A stretch of DNA of 61,734 nt from Geobacteraceae bacterium (GTDB taxonomy: Bacteria > Desulfobacterota > Desulfuromonadia > Geobacterales > Geobacteraceae): the NCBI GenBank assembly GCA_029975275.1, contig JARKPN010000097.1, forward strand, positions 1 through 61,734. Direction: 5' to 3'. Under the pieces are notes generated by a model. The model was given only the letters and a program-made list of their open reading frames with translations, did no database searches and had not been told where the DNA came from. Every line of letters starts with the position of its first letter. The first letter of the stretch is position 1. Shown here in pieces: positions 8,365-16,379 of this stretch. A program made the translations under genes and the position numbers.

Positions 8365-9420
8365 ATGGATAAACAGGAAATAATCAGATGGCTGAAATGC
8401 GAGGACGAAGCGGAGCTGGAGCAGCTCTGGCAGAAGGCGGACCAGATCCGCGAGCGCCATGTGGGAAAATCGGTCCATCTCCGGGGGCTCCTGGAGATCT
8501 CCAATATCTGTGCGCGGGACTGCCACTACTGCGGCATCCGCACCGGCAACGACGGGCTTGAGAGGTATCGCATGCCAGAGGACGAGATCGTTGCCTGCGC
8601 CCATGAGGGGAAAGACTACAGGTACGGGACCGTCGTGCTGCAGGCCGGCGAGGATTACGGCATCACCCGGGAGTGGATGGCGGCACTGATCAGACGCATC
8701 AAAAAGGAGACCGGCCTGGCCGTGACCCTGAGCCTGGGGGAGCGGAGCGACGAGGACCTGGTGGCCTGGAAAGAGGCGGGCGCGGACCGCTACCTCCTCC
8801 GTTTCGAGACTTCCAACCGAGAGCTCTACGATCGCATCCATCCCCCGCTCAAGGGAACGCATGTGGACCGTCAGGCCCTGCTGCTGAGGCTGCGGGAGAT
8901 AGGGTACGAGATCGGGAGCGGCGTGATGATCGGCATCCCGGGCCAGACCTATGACGATCTGGCCGAGGACATCCTCACCTTCAGCAGATTGGATCTGGAC
9001 ATGATCGGGGTCGGGCCGTATATCCCCCACCATGACACCCCGCTGGGCACGGACGATGAGGCCCTGAAGGCGCCCGAAGGTGAGCAGGTGCCCAACACCG
9101 AGGCCATGACCTACAAGGTCATCGCCTTGGCGCGCATCGCCTGTCCGGACGCCAACATCCCCAGCACCACCGCTCTGGCCACCCTCAACACCGCCACGGG
9201 CAGGGAACTGGGCCTGTCGCGGGGCGCCAACATCGTCATGCCGAACCTGACCCCGCGCAAGTACCGGGCCATGTACGAGATCTACCCGGCCAAGGCCTGC
9301 ATCGACGAGACCGCCGCGGACTGCCGGGCCTGCATGCAGCGTCGCATTATCTCCATCGGCAGGGACGTGGGCGCCGGACGGGGCGACTCGCCCAACAGGA
9401 GCAAGGAGAAGGCGGCGTAA
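8365..9420 (+). CDS. hydE: [FeFe]-hydrogenase maturation radical SAM protein HydE
   Basis: HydE is a radical S-adenosylmethionine enzyme that helps build the diiron subcluster of [FeFe]-hydrogenase. The 351-residue protein has the radical SAM motif C49-x3-C53-x2-C56 (ICARDCHYCGI). It also has the accessory cluster triad C312-x7-C320-x2-C323 that distinguishes HydE proteins that keep the second cluster, and the barrel motif SLGERSDEDL. AAAGGGG precedes the ATG. It stands alone here: no hydF, hydG or hydrogenase genes lie in the window, so those partners must be elsewhere. A possible FNR-like site lies upstream, and a perfect terminator follows. Confidence 0.95.
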   Translation: MDKQEIIRWLKCEDEAELEQLWQKADQIRERHVGKSVHLRGLLEISNICARDCHYCGIRTGNDGLERYRMPEDEIVACAHEGKDYRYGTVVLQAGEDYGITREWMAALIRRIKKETGLAVTLSLGERSDEDLVAWKEAGADRYLLRFETSNRELYDRIHPPLKGTHVDRQALLLRLREIGYEIGSGVMIGIPGQTYDDLAEDILTFSRLDLDMIGVGPYIPHHDTPLGTDDEALKAPEGEQVPNTEAMTYKVIALARIACPDANIPSTTALATLNTATGRELGLSRGANIVMPNLTPRKYRAMYEIYPAKACIDETAADCRACMQRRIISIGRDVGAGRGDSPNRSKEKAA

Positions 9421-9446
9421 GAGGCTTTCTCAACTGTATATGACGG

Positions 9447-9484
9447 AACAAAGAACGGCCCGCAATCGCGGGCCGTTCTTTGTT
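9447..9484. terminator. Strong terminator after hydE
   Basis: A perfect 17-bp stem (AACAAAGAACGGCCCGC at 9447-9463 with its complement at 9468-9484) closes a four-base loop; the stem ends supply T runs, so it can work on either strand. Confidence 0.92.
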
Positions 9485-9607
9485 CAGAGACAGCACGGTT
9501 TCCTCTCCCCTGGAATCCGTCGAGCAGGGAGACCGCTGCTAAAAGCGGATGTACGAGGTATTCGGTTCCCTTGATGCGTTTGTCTCTGTATAGTATAGGA
9601 ATACGCG

Positions 9608-10411
9608 ATGAACCGTTCGGAAAACCCAGCCACCCTCGATGCGGAGTTCGCGCGCCGGCTCCACCGGGCATTGACCGCGGACCGGGACGGCATAGCGCAG
9701 ATGCTGAACGACCCGTCCCCGGAAGTGATCCGCTCTCTCCTCAGGAATCCACTGCTGGACGAGGGTCATCTGACCCTGCTGCTGAAACGGAGGAACCTGA
9801 CGGAAGACATCCTGACAACAGTCGCCCGCCACCCTTTGGCCGAGGAGAGCCACAACCTGAAAGTGGCCCTGGTCCACCACCCGGCAACCCCGGTACACCT
9901 TGTTCCCACCTTGGTACCTCATCTCTACCTGTTCGAGCTGGTGACGGTCTGCCTCCTTCCCGGCGTCACCCCGGACCAGCGGGTGGCGGCCGAACGCGCC
10001 ATCCTGCAGCGCCTGCCCACGGTCCCCCTCGGCAGCAAGATCACCCTGGCCCGGCGGGCCACTCCCGATGTTCTCGAGGCGCTCCTGCTGGAGGGAAACG
10101 CCCAGGTCATGGCCGCCTGTCTCGACAACCCCCGCCTCAGGGCGTCCTCCCTGTTCCGCTTTCTGAACGGGCCCGCGGCCGACGCCGAGACCATCTCGGC
10201 CATTGCCCGTCATCCCCGCTGGAAAAACCGGCCCAACCTCAAGCTGGCGATCCTGAAGAACGGCAGGACCCCTCTCATCTGGTTCACCGTCCTTCTCCCC
10301 GGCCTGTCGCTGGTGGAGGTGAAGAACCTCCGCGTCTCGGGCAGGCTGACCGCCGGCCAGAAGGAGTGCGTGGCGGATGAGCTGAGACGGCGCGGGGTGA
10401 GCGTCAGCTGA
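9608..10411 (+). CDS. Conserved-looking helical-repeat protein of unknown function
   Basis: I do not recognise this 267-residue protein. It is almost wholly alpha-helical and looks like degenerate HEAT-type repeats about 24-30 residues long, with recurring patterns such as SPEVIRSLLRNPLLDEGHL, LTEDILTTVARHPLAEES, TPDVLEALLLEGNAQVMAA and AETISAIARHPRWKNRPNL. The xxxIxxxIARHP units resemble leucine-rich-variant and DUF2336-like solenoids that bind other proteins. There is no signal peptide; the hydrophobic patch at about 100-120 and FTVLLPGLSLVEV are too short for clear membrane segments. It stands alone between the hydE terminator and a convergent membrane gene. Codon use looks native. Confidence 0.8.
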   Translation: MNRSENPATLDAEFARRLHRALTADRDGIAQMLNDPSPEVIRSLLRNPLLDEGHLTLLLKRRNLTEDILTTVARHPLAEESHNLKVALVHHPATPVHLVPTLVPHLYLFELVTVCLLPGVTPDQRVAAERAILQRLPTVPLGSKITLARRATPDVLEALLLEGNAQVMAACLDNPRLRASSLFRFLNGPAADAETISAIARHPRWKNRPNLKLAILKNGRTPLIWFTVLLPGLSLVEVKNLRVSGRLTAGQKECVADELRRRGVSVS

Positions 10412-10585
10412 GATCGGACGGCGGCACGACGAACGGCTGCGACGGCTCGAACTGCCTGGTACCGTTGCCGACCCGGTCCTAATTCGTTACCTCTAATCAG
10501 TTTTCAGAGTCGGCCAGAATTTCCTCGCCGTATATTCGCCTGACCCCGCCTCTGTTGTGAAGACCCCGTCATCAAATGTGTTTTT

Positions 10586-11017
10586 TCAGGAATCCGAATC
10601 CGGCGGCTTGACGAACCAGCCGACATAGGTGAGCCAGATACCGGCCAGGACAAGTATGGAGAAGCCGGCCCTCACGGCCGGCAACAGCTTGAGGGCGGAG
10701 TAGGCGGCGCCACGCGCAATCATCTGCGGGGCTGTCAGGAGCAGCAGGCCGCGAAGCGCCAGGAACCAGCCGAACAATGAGATTATGATCGCCGCGGCGT
10801 TTGACCAGTACTGGTGGAAGGCGATTATCAACAGGCCGCAGAGCAGCAGGAATGCGCCCACAAACCACACGATCACCTCGTTATGGAAAAATGAGTGAAG
10901 AAGCGCCTCAATGTCGGGCGCCCGCACGATGATGATGCCAGGCACGAGGACCAGGAAGGGGCCCAGAACGCGCGCGAACGCACGAGTGCGGAGTTCGGAT
11001 TCAACTGTAGAGGGCAT
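10586..11017 (-). CDS. Small four-helix inner-membrane protein, function unknown
   Basis: A protein of about 143 residues with four predicted membrane helices (roughly 18-34, 48-66, 72-98 and 112-135) and short loops. No catalytic motif is visible and I do not recognise the family. An ATG at 11023 gives two extra residues, but GGGAG is better spaced for the ATG at 11017. It points towards the 9608 gene; the gap 10412-10585 contains nothing recognisable. Confidence 0.7.
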   Translation of the reverse strand: MPSTVESELRTRAFARVLGPFLVLVPGIIIVRAPDIEALLHSFFHNEVIVWFVGAFLLLCGLLIIAFHQYWSNAAAIIISLFGWFLALRGLLLLTAPQMIARGAAYSALKLLPAVRAGFSILVLAGIWLTYVGWFVKPPDSDS

Positions 11018-11132
11018 TCGCATCTCTCCCTTTACTTTCAGTGTTTTGTCCTATGTCAGAGGCTGACCCACTGTCGAACCTTGCTGATTCCGGGGGGGCA
11101 GGCATGTCCCCGGGATTCCCTCAGTTGGGGAC

Positions 11133-11320
11133 CTACTTCGCAGCAACCGCGGATATCTCCACCAGCACGTCGCGGGGCAGACGCGACACCTCCACCGTTG
11201 CACGGGCAGGCGGTTTTTCTCTGAAGAAGGTGGCGTAGACTGCATTCATGGCGACGAAATCTTTCAGGTCCTTGAGGTAGACCGTTGTCGATACCACATC
11301 TTTCAAATCTGCAAGGTCTG
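11133..11320 (-). pseudogene. RidA/YjgF-family C-terminal fragment
   Basis: The last about 60 codons read [20 protein letters not shown], then [26 protein letters not shown] and VEISAVAAK, the typical C-terminal half of RidA enamine/imine deaminases, including the conserved arginine of PPARATVEV. The N-terminal half (about 65 residues, normally starting with a PAAIGPYSQA-like motif) is missing: upstream the frame runs into the 3' end of another gene. The fragment is therefore a 5'-truncated remnant, probably left by a deletion with a junction near 11305-11320. Confidence 0.75.
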
Positions 11321-11641
11321 AGCCCACAGGCTTCCTGTTGTCGGCGTTATGCCCCCCACGGACCGGATTCTTCCGAAGAACATTGCCGTCCAAAGTAAAA
11401 TGATAACGATGAAAACTATATACTCCTTTTTTGTAGACGCCGACTTTCGTTCATTCGGAATTTGCTCTAGGTCGCGGAAGCAGAGAATACTCACGAGGGC
11501 AATAGGAAAACCCAATGCCCCGGCAATCCACCATAAAGGACGACTTCGGTGTTTTCTCTGTGCCAATGCACCGATGATGGCACCGAGGCCCACTGACAAG
11601 AAAATAAATGTTAGAAGCGGTACAAATATCAATATATCCAC
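11303..11641 (-). CDS. Small membrane protein, possibly chimeric C-terminus
   Basis: A 112-residue protein starting at GTG with GAGGAG eight bases upstream. It has hydrophobic segments at about 3-25, 35-53 and 72-90 with a basic loop (QRKHRSR). No family is recognised. Its last codons run into the RidA remnant, so its natural C-terminus may have been replaced by the same deletion. The segment is less GC-rich than its surroundings. It lies just downstream of the flotillin gene on the same strand and may be co-transcribed with it. Confidence 0.55.
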   Translation of the reverse strand: MDILIFVPLLTFIFLSVGLGAIIGALAQRKHRSRPLWWIAGALGFPIALVSILCFRDLEQIPNERKSASTKKEYIVFIVIILLWTAMFFGRIRSVGGITPTTGSLWAQTLQI

Positions 11642-11685
11642 TTTAATGGCTCCTCGCTGTTTCAGGTATCAGCTGCTTCCGTCCT

Positions 11686-13260
11686 TCATCCCTGCACTGA
11701 TTTCTCCAGTTTGGCGACCGTGGACGGGTCGGGGTTCATCTCTCCCAGGTATTTTGGGAGATCTACCCCGGCCATCGAGGCCACTTCGTGAAGCGGCGGC
11801 AGGCTCTTGATGAGGCCCGACAGGAAGTTGGCGGTGGAAGTGCCGTCGCCGTTCCCCGCTGCTCCATCCCATACAGTAACCTTGTCGATCTTGATGTTCT
11901 TGATCGCCTCCACCTGAAGCTGAACGATCTGTTCGATCTTCTCCGTCATCAGGAGGGTAGCCGCTGACTTGGCGTCCCCGTTACAACTGCGGATCAGCTC
12001 CAGGTAGCCTGCGGCCTTGCTCTCCAGCACCTTGCGCAGACCCTCGGCCTCGGCCTGGTATTTGAGAAGGATGGCGTCCGCCTCACCCTTCGCCTCGCGT
12101 CTGGTCTTCTCGGCTTCCGCTTCGGCGGCGATTTCGATCTTTCTCTTGTCGATCTCCTGACGGACAACCTCGGCGGCGGTCAGTCTTTCCTGCTCGGCAA
12201 GGTACTGGGCCTTCTGGATCTCCACCTCTGCCTCGCGCCTGGCTACTTCCCCGCGCTGCTGCGCCTCAGCCTGCCTTACGGTCAACTCCGCGGTGGACGA
12301 GGCTATCTCGGCCTTGGCCCGGTTTTCACCCTCAACTGCCTGGGCCTCCTGCTGCTGCACGAAAATACGGCGGTCCGCCTCGGCCTTCTTTTTCCCCTTT
12401 TCAGCCTCAGCGATGTTTTCAGCGACCCGGATCTCCTTGTCACGGTTGGCTTCAGCCTCGCCGACTGTGGCCTGGGCCTCCTGTTGCTGGACAAAGATCC
12501 TCTGGTCGGCCTCCGCCCTTTTCTTGCCCTTTTCCGATTCGGCTACGTTCTCGGCAACACGGATGGTCTTCTCTCTGGTCGCTTCAGCCTCACCGATGGA
12601 ACCCAGCTTCTCCTGCTCGGCCACGTCGATCTTTGCCTGATTGATTGCCTCTGCAGCCGCCTTCTTGCCTATGGAGTCGATGTACCCGGATTCATCGGTG
12701 ATGTCGGTGATGTTGACGTTGATGAGATAGAGACCGATCTTGTTAAGTTCCGGCGCCACATTTTTGCGGATCGCCTCCAGGAAGCTCTCCCTGTCCTGGT
12801 TTATCTGCTCAATGGTCAGAGAGGCCACTGTCAGGCGAAGCTGACCGAAGATGATCTCCTTGGCCATCTCCTCGATCTGGGACTGAACAAGGTTCAGCAG
12901 CCTTTCCGCAGCGGAGTTCATAATTTCCGGTTCCGTGCTTATGCCGACCGTGAAGGTGGATGGGACGTTGATACGGATGTTCTGCAGGGAGAGCGCCTTC
13001 TGCAGGGGAATACTGATGGTCATCGGCGTGAGGCTCATGTAGGAGTAGTCCTGGATCAGGGGCCAGACCATGGTACCGCCGCCGTGAACGCAGCGGGCGG
13101 ACTGGCCGGCCCCGACTTTGCCGAAGATGACCAGGATCTTGTCCGACGGGCAACGCTTGTAACGCGATGCGAGAAAGACTATGGTTGAAATTACCAGGAA
13201 GAGGAAGGCGACAACGGGAAGCATCCAGAAATTGAAGATGGCCAGTCCTTGTTCGATCAT
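11686..13260 (-). CDS. Flotillin-family membrane scaffold protein
   Basis: A 524-residue flotillin (YuaG/FloT, YqiK-like). One N-terminal membrane helix (about 12-32) is followed by an SPFH domain (about 40-210) and a long coiled coil rich in Ala-Glu repeats (about 215-420), then a C-terminal oligomerisation region with VWDGAAGNGDG. Flotillins organise membrane microdomains. A 44-residue unit is repeated in tandem (229-272 and 273-316). The start has AAAGGA upstream. It follows an NfeD-like gene by 11 bp and a TelA gene, as in flotillin-NfeD operons elsewhere, where NfeD acts with flotillin in membrane organisation. Confidence 0.93.
   Translation of the reverse strand: MIEQGLAIFNFWMLPVVAFLFLVISTIVFLASRYKRCPSDKILVIFGKVGAGQSARCVHGGGTMVWPLIQDYSYMSLTPMTISIPLQKALSLQNIRINVPSTFTVGISTEPEIMNSAAERLLNLVQSQIEEMAKEIIFGQLRLTVASLTIEQINQDRESFLEAIRKNVAPELNKIGLYLINVNITDITDESGYIDSIGKKAAAEAINQAKIDVAEQEKLGSIGEAEATREKTIRVAENVAESEKGKKRAEADQRIFVQQQEAQATVGEAEANRDKEIRVAENIAEAEKGKKKAEADRRIFVQQQEAQAVEGENRAKAEIASSTAELTVRQAEAQQRGEVARREAEVEIQKAQYLAEQERLTAAEVVRQEIDKRKIEIAAEAEAEKTRREAKGEADAILLKYQAEAEGLRKVLESKAAGYLELIRSCNGDAKSAATLLMTEKIEQIVQLQVEAIKNIKIDKVTVWDGAAGNGDGTSTANFLSGLIKSLPPLHEVASMAGVDLPKYLGEMNPDPSTVAKLEKSVQG
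12313..12576 (-). repeat. Tandem 132-bp duplication inside the flotillin gene
   Basis: Two adjacent 44-codon units encode RVAENVAESEKGKK plus AEADQRIFVQQQEAQA and RVAENIAEAEKGKK plus AEADRRIFVQQQEAQA. The DNA is also similar, showing a fairly recent in-frame internal duplication that lengthens the coiled coil. Confidence 0.85.
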
Positions 13261-13271
13261 GACGAGTCCTT

Positions 13272-13850
13272 TCAGTGATTGATGGATATATTCTGAACTA
13301 TTACGGAGGTCCCGCTTACGTCGACAACCTGCACGGCGGTCCCGGTGGGGAGTTCTTCCCCATCGATGGATACCGCGTCGAATTCACGAAGCCGATTGCG
13401 GACGTTGATGGTCACCCTGCCGGTACCCCCCTTGGGGATGGTCAGGTAAACCGTGCCGGTGCTGGCCAAAAGCCCGCCGGTGGGGGAGAGATTACCGCTG
13501 GATTGCATTCTCCCTGCCAGTTGGAAGAGTTTGCAGATCACCCACGCAGTCCCCACGCCGGCAAGTGCTGCTCCCGCAAGGGATACCAGCGTTCCGGCGT
13601 GGCTCTGCCGGTACAGGGCCAGGCCAACCAGTCCGAACATCATCAGAAACGAGGCAATACCGTGAAGGGAGAGGAGCTTGAACCCGGCATCGGAATCGGC
13701 ATGATGAGCCTCGACACCTGTGAGGTCATGATCCAGCTCCGCTTCCATCAACCCTCCGGCCAATCCCATAACCAGCTTCGCAACCACAAAAAAACCGCCA
13801 ATCACGGCGCATAACAGAAAAAAATTCTCTATTCCGTTGAATCCGACCAT
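13272..13850 (-). CDS. NfeD-like membrane protein with OB-fold domain
   Basis: A 192-residue protein with hydrophobic segments near 8-33, 60-80 and 88-108 and a C-terminal OB-type domain (about 125-192) with the NfeD-like pattern STGTVYLTIPKGGTGRVTIN and a closing VVDVSGTSVIVQNI. NfeD partners bind flotillin/stomatin proteins and are thought to tune their assembly. It lies between telA-like and flotillin genes with gaps of 24 and 11 bp, so the three form one operon. A second NfeD (49871) is paired with a slipin elsewhere in the window. Confidence 0.85.
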   Translation of the reverse strand: MVGFNGIENFFLLCAVIGGFFVVAKLVMGLAGGLMEAELDHDLTGVEAHHADSDAGFKLLSLHGIASFLMMFGLVGLALYRQSHAGTLVSLAGAALAGVGTAWVICKLFQLAGRMQSSGNLSPTGGLLASTGTVYLTIPKGGTGRVTINVRNRLREFDAVSIDGEELPTGTAVQVVDVSGTSVIVQNISINH

Positions 13851-13874
13851 TCTTCCCTCCGCATTGCGAATTAG

Positions 13875-14969
13875 TTACCTGGCCAATGCCATCTTCTGCT
13901 TCAGATCGCTTTCTATCTTCAACAGCTCCTGCTCGGCGGCCTTGCGCTTGATCCTCCCGTCCTGCTGGATTCTTATCACCTCTTCTATGGTGGAGATAAG
14001 GTCGGCGTTCACCTTCTGCAGGGTCTCCATGTCGACAATTCCACGTTCCGATTCCCTGGCGATCTCCACGCTCCCCTGCTTCAGAAGCTCGGCGTTATTT
14101 CTCAAAAGCTCGTTGGTGGTGTTGTTCACCTCCTTCTGCAACTCCAGCATGTTTTTCTGGCGCATCAGAGAGATGGCGAGGACTATCTGGTTTTTCCACA
14201 GGGGGATCGTGTTGAGGATCGAGCTCTGGATCTTTTCGGCCAGTTCCTGGTTTCCCGCCTGCACCAAGCGAATCTGTGGCATGGTCTGAAGGGATACGGT
14301 CCTGCTCAGTTTCAGGTCGTAAATCCGCTTCTCGAAACGGTTGACGGCCTTTGCGAGGTCATCGTACTTCTGGGCATCCAGCGGGTCGCCGCTCACGTCG
14401 GCCTTCGCTTTTATGGAAGGAATGAGGGTTTCCCTGAATTCGGCAAGCTTTTCCTCTCCCGCCTGGATGAATATCCCCAGTTCCCTGAAGTGGCCGACGT
14501 TCTTCTCAAAAAGTCCGTCGAGAAAGGTAATGTCCCTGAGGAGCCCGATTCTGGCCTCATCGAGCCTGTCGGTTATCTTTTCGATTTGCCCCGAAAGGTT
14601 ATCGTATTCCGCCATGAACCTTTTGAACTTGTCGAACATACCGCCGATCAGGGGGAGCGAAGCGAGGAATCCGCTCTCTCCCTGCAACTCTCCTATCTCA
14701 AGTTTTTTCACACTCATCAGGAGATCGGTAAGCATGTTGCCCACATATCCCGCATCCTTGGCGCGGATCTCCGCCAGCACCCCGTCGGCGAAGTCGGATA
14801 GCCTGGCCTGGGTGCCGACACCGTACTGAACTGCCATATTGCCTTCCGAGAGGTTAATATCCTTTTTAATCTTCTCGATTTTCTCCCTGTCTTCGGGAGA
14901 TACCACCATGGACTTGAACTCTTTTACTGTCAACGACTGAGTGGCAAACGAACTCTGTTCCGTTTCCAT
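13875..14969 (-). CDS. TelA/KlaA-family (toxic anion resistance) protein
   Basis: A 364-residue, largely coiled-coil cytoplasmic protein of the TelA family, first named for plasmid tellurite resistance but found with varied membrane-stress roles. Family features include the helical LLSVKKLEIGELQ region, a LPLIGGMFDKFKRFMAEYD segment and the C-terminal stretch NTTNELLRNNAELLKQGSVE. GGAGG lies upstream of the ATG. It is the first gene of the TelA-NfeD-flotillin operon. No other tellurite gene is present, so an envelope-stress role beside flotillin is at least as likely as tellurite resistance. Confidence 0.88.
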   Translation of the reverse strand: METEQSSFATQSLTVKEFKSMVVSPEDREKIEKIKKDINLSEGNMAVQYGVGTQARLSDFADGVLAEIRAKDAGYVGNMLTDLLMSVKKLEIGELQGESGFLASLPLIGGMFDKFKRFMAEYDNLSGQIEKITDRLDEARIGLLRDITFLDGLFEKNVGHFRELGIFIQAGEEKLAEFRETLIPSIKAKADVSGDPLDAQKYDDLAKAVNRFEKRIYDLKLSRTVSLQTMPQIRLVQAGNQELAEKIQSSILNTIPLWKNQIVLAISLMRQKNMLELQKEVNNTTNELLRNNAELLKQGSVEIARESERGIVDMETLQKVNADLISTIEEVIRIQQDGRIKRKAAEQELLKIESDLKQKMALAR

Positions 14970-15187
14970 TTATGGCCTCCTTGGTTCCACCATAGTTATG
15001 GTATCATTCTGCAATTTTCAATACGGCGCTCGATGACGTGTTGGAGAGATGTCGTGGACGCCGTACTTCTTTTTATTCCCGAATTAAGCATGGTGCATTG
15101 GCAAAAAAGTGCATTTTGGACTTTTTGCGGGAGCATCAAGTATGGTGACCCGAGGTCTATCCATGTTTTCCGCAGAGGGCAGACGAA

Positions 15188-15727
15188 TCAAGACGGTATT
15201 TCCTGACGGTTGACTTCCTGTTGCAGAAATGCCAGCGCCCGGCTTTTTTCAGGATGCAGTTTCAGCTTTTCCGCAAGGGTCATTAACGAAGCGAACAGTT
15301 CACTTCCCAGCAATTGCTCGTTTTTCTGCAGGTAATGCCACCTGTTTTTCTCCTTCCGCTGCCTTTGTTGCCATGAATGCGACCAGAAATCGGGTAAATG
15401 CTTCAGGAAATGATTGCCGGCAATCCGTTGCCATTCCCCCCTATCAAACCATATGCCGCCGCAGGCGGTACATCGTTCCAGGTAGAACGGAACTTCGTCC
15501 TCTACTCTTGCCCGGATCATTATTCCGTGGCCCTCCGGACATATGCCTGTCTTTGAATCGTGAACAGTGATATCGCACAGAATATCTTCAGATTTGTCGA
15601 ACACGGCATCATTCATTCTTGGGAGATCTTCCTTGCGCACCCATATCCCGCCGCATTCGGAACAGTCGTATGGCTGTGAAAAGGACTTTTTTGCCAGATC
15701 ACTGTTTTCGCATTTGGGACGTTTCAT
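15188..15727 (-). CDS. Double zinc-ribbon (zf-TFIIB type) protein
   Basis: A 179-residue protein with two zinc-ribbon-like motifs: CSECGGIWVRKEDLP (about 21-35) and CPEGHGIM with CTACGGIWFDRGEW (about 63-108). The CGGIW(F/V) signature is typical of the zf-TFIIB family of small bacterial zinc-binding proteins of unknown function. The rest is helical and charged. GAGAGG precedes the ATG. The 15-kb gap 14970-15187 upstream of telA contains no gene that I can see, only the two promoters' likely region. Function is not known. Confidence 0.75.
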   Translation of the reverse strand: MKRPKCENSDLAKKSFSQPYDCSECGGIWVRKEDLPRMNDAVFDKSEDILCDITVHDSKTGICPEGHGIMIRARVEDEVPFYLERCTACGGIWFDRGEWQRIAGNHFLKHLPDFWSHSWQQRQRKEKNRWHYLQKNEQLLGSELFASLMTLAEKLKLHPEKSRALAFLQQEVNRQEIPS

Positions 15728-15767
15728 GGTATGCCTCTCGTGCCGTTTCCGAACTTAACTCGTTATT

Positions 15768-16298
15768 TCAAAACCACTTCTCATCATTGTTACCACTTGC
15801 CTCCTTCATTGTCGAAGGCTCTGTAAAGAGACTGTCCGCATTGTCAGTGAAAGATTTAATTACAAATGTCTTTGCCAGCATGTCGTGCCAACATTGTTTA
15901 TTTTTGGAAAACAAACTCCAAATGAAGCCTAGTGACAACGGTAGATAACTCAATATTTTAGCTAAATTTCTGCTTATTGATCTTTGGATCGTGAGGCGCC
16001 TACCACTTGAATCTGATACTTTTATTCCTGTTATTTTTTTCCTATTGTCGCTTGCCATGGTGAACATTCCATGATTGCCGCATAAAGAATCCAAATCAAA
16101 AAAGACGTATCACGGATTTGATTCCTGTATTGGAGAAATTTTTGCTTCTCTGGGATACTTCCAGAATTATTTCGCCATGCATCTATTACTGAATCGAAAT
16201 CCAGAAACCAAATACCAAAGGCCAAAAAGAAGCAGGGTGATAGGTAGAATATCTAGTACGAAAACCAACAGTCTTCTGAAAAATCCGGCATGACTCAT
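15768..16298 (-). pseudogene. RDD-family membrane protein with two frameshifts
   Basis: Read from the ATG at 16298 (AGGAG upstream) the protein begins MSHAGFFRRLLVFVLDILP, a typical RDD start. It shifts frame near 16195 into FDSVIDAWRNN and later LIWILYAAIMECSPWQATIGKK, where a stop appears. A second frame continues with ITGIKVSDSSGRRLTIQRSI through SLGFIWSLFSKNKQCWHDML, the C-terminal RDD signature. The second shift lies exactly at a run of seven A on the coding strand (16034-16040); eight would restore the frame. It could be decay, sequencing error, or slippage at the A run. AT-rich like the neighbouring signal peptidase gene. Confidence 0.7.
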
Positions 16299-16379
16299 AT
16301 AAAATCTCCTTTTTTGATAACGTCACAAGGCGCACCGGCTGAGTGTAGCGAGGATCGCGTGCCGCCTGGTTGAGCTATT

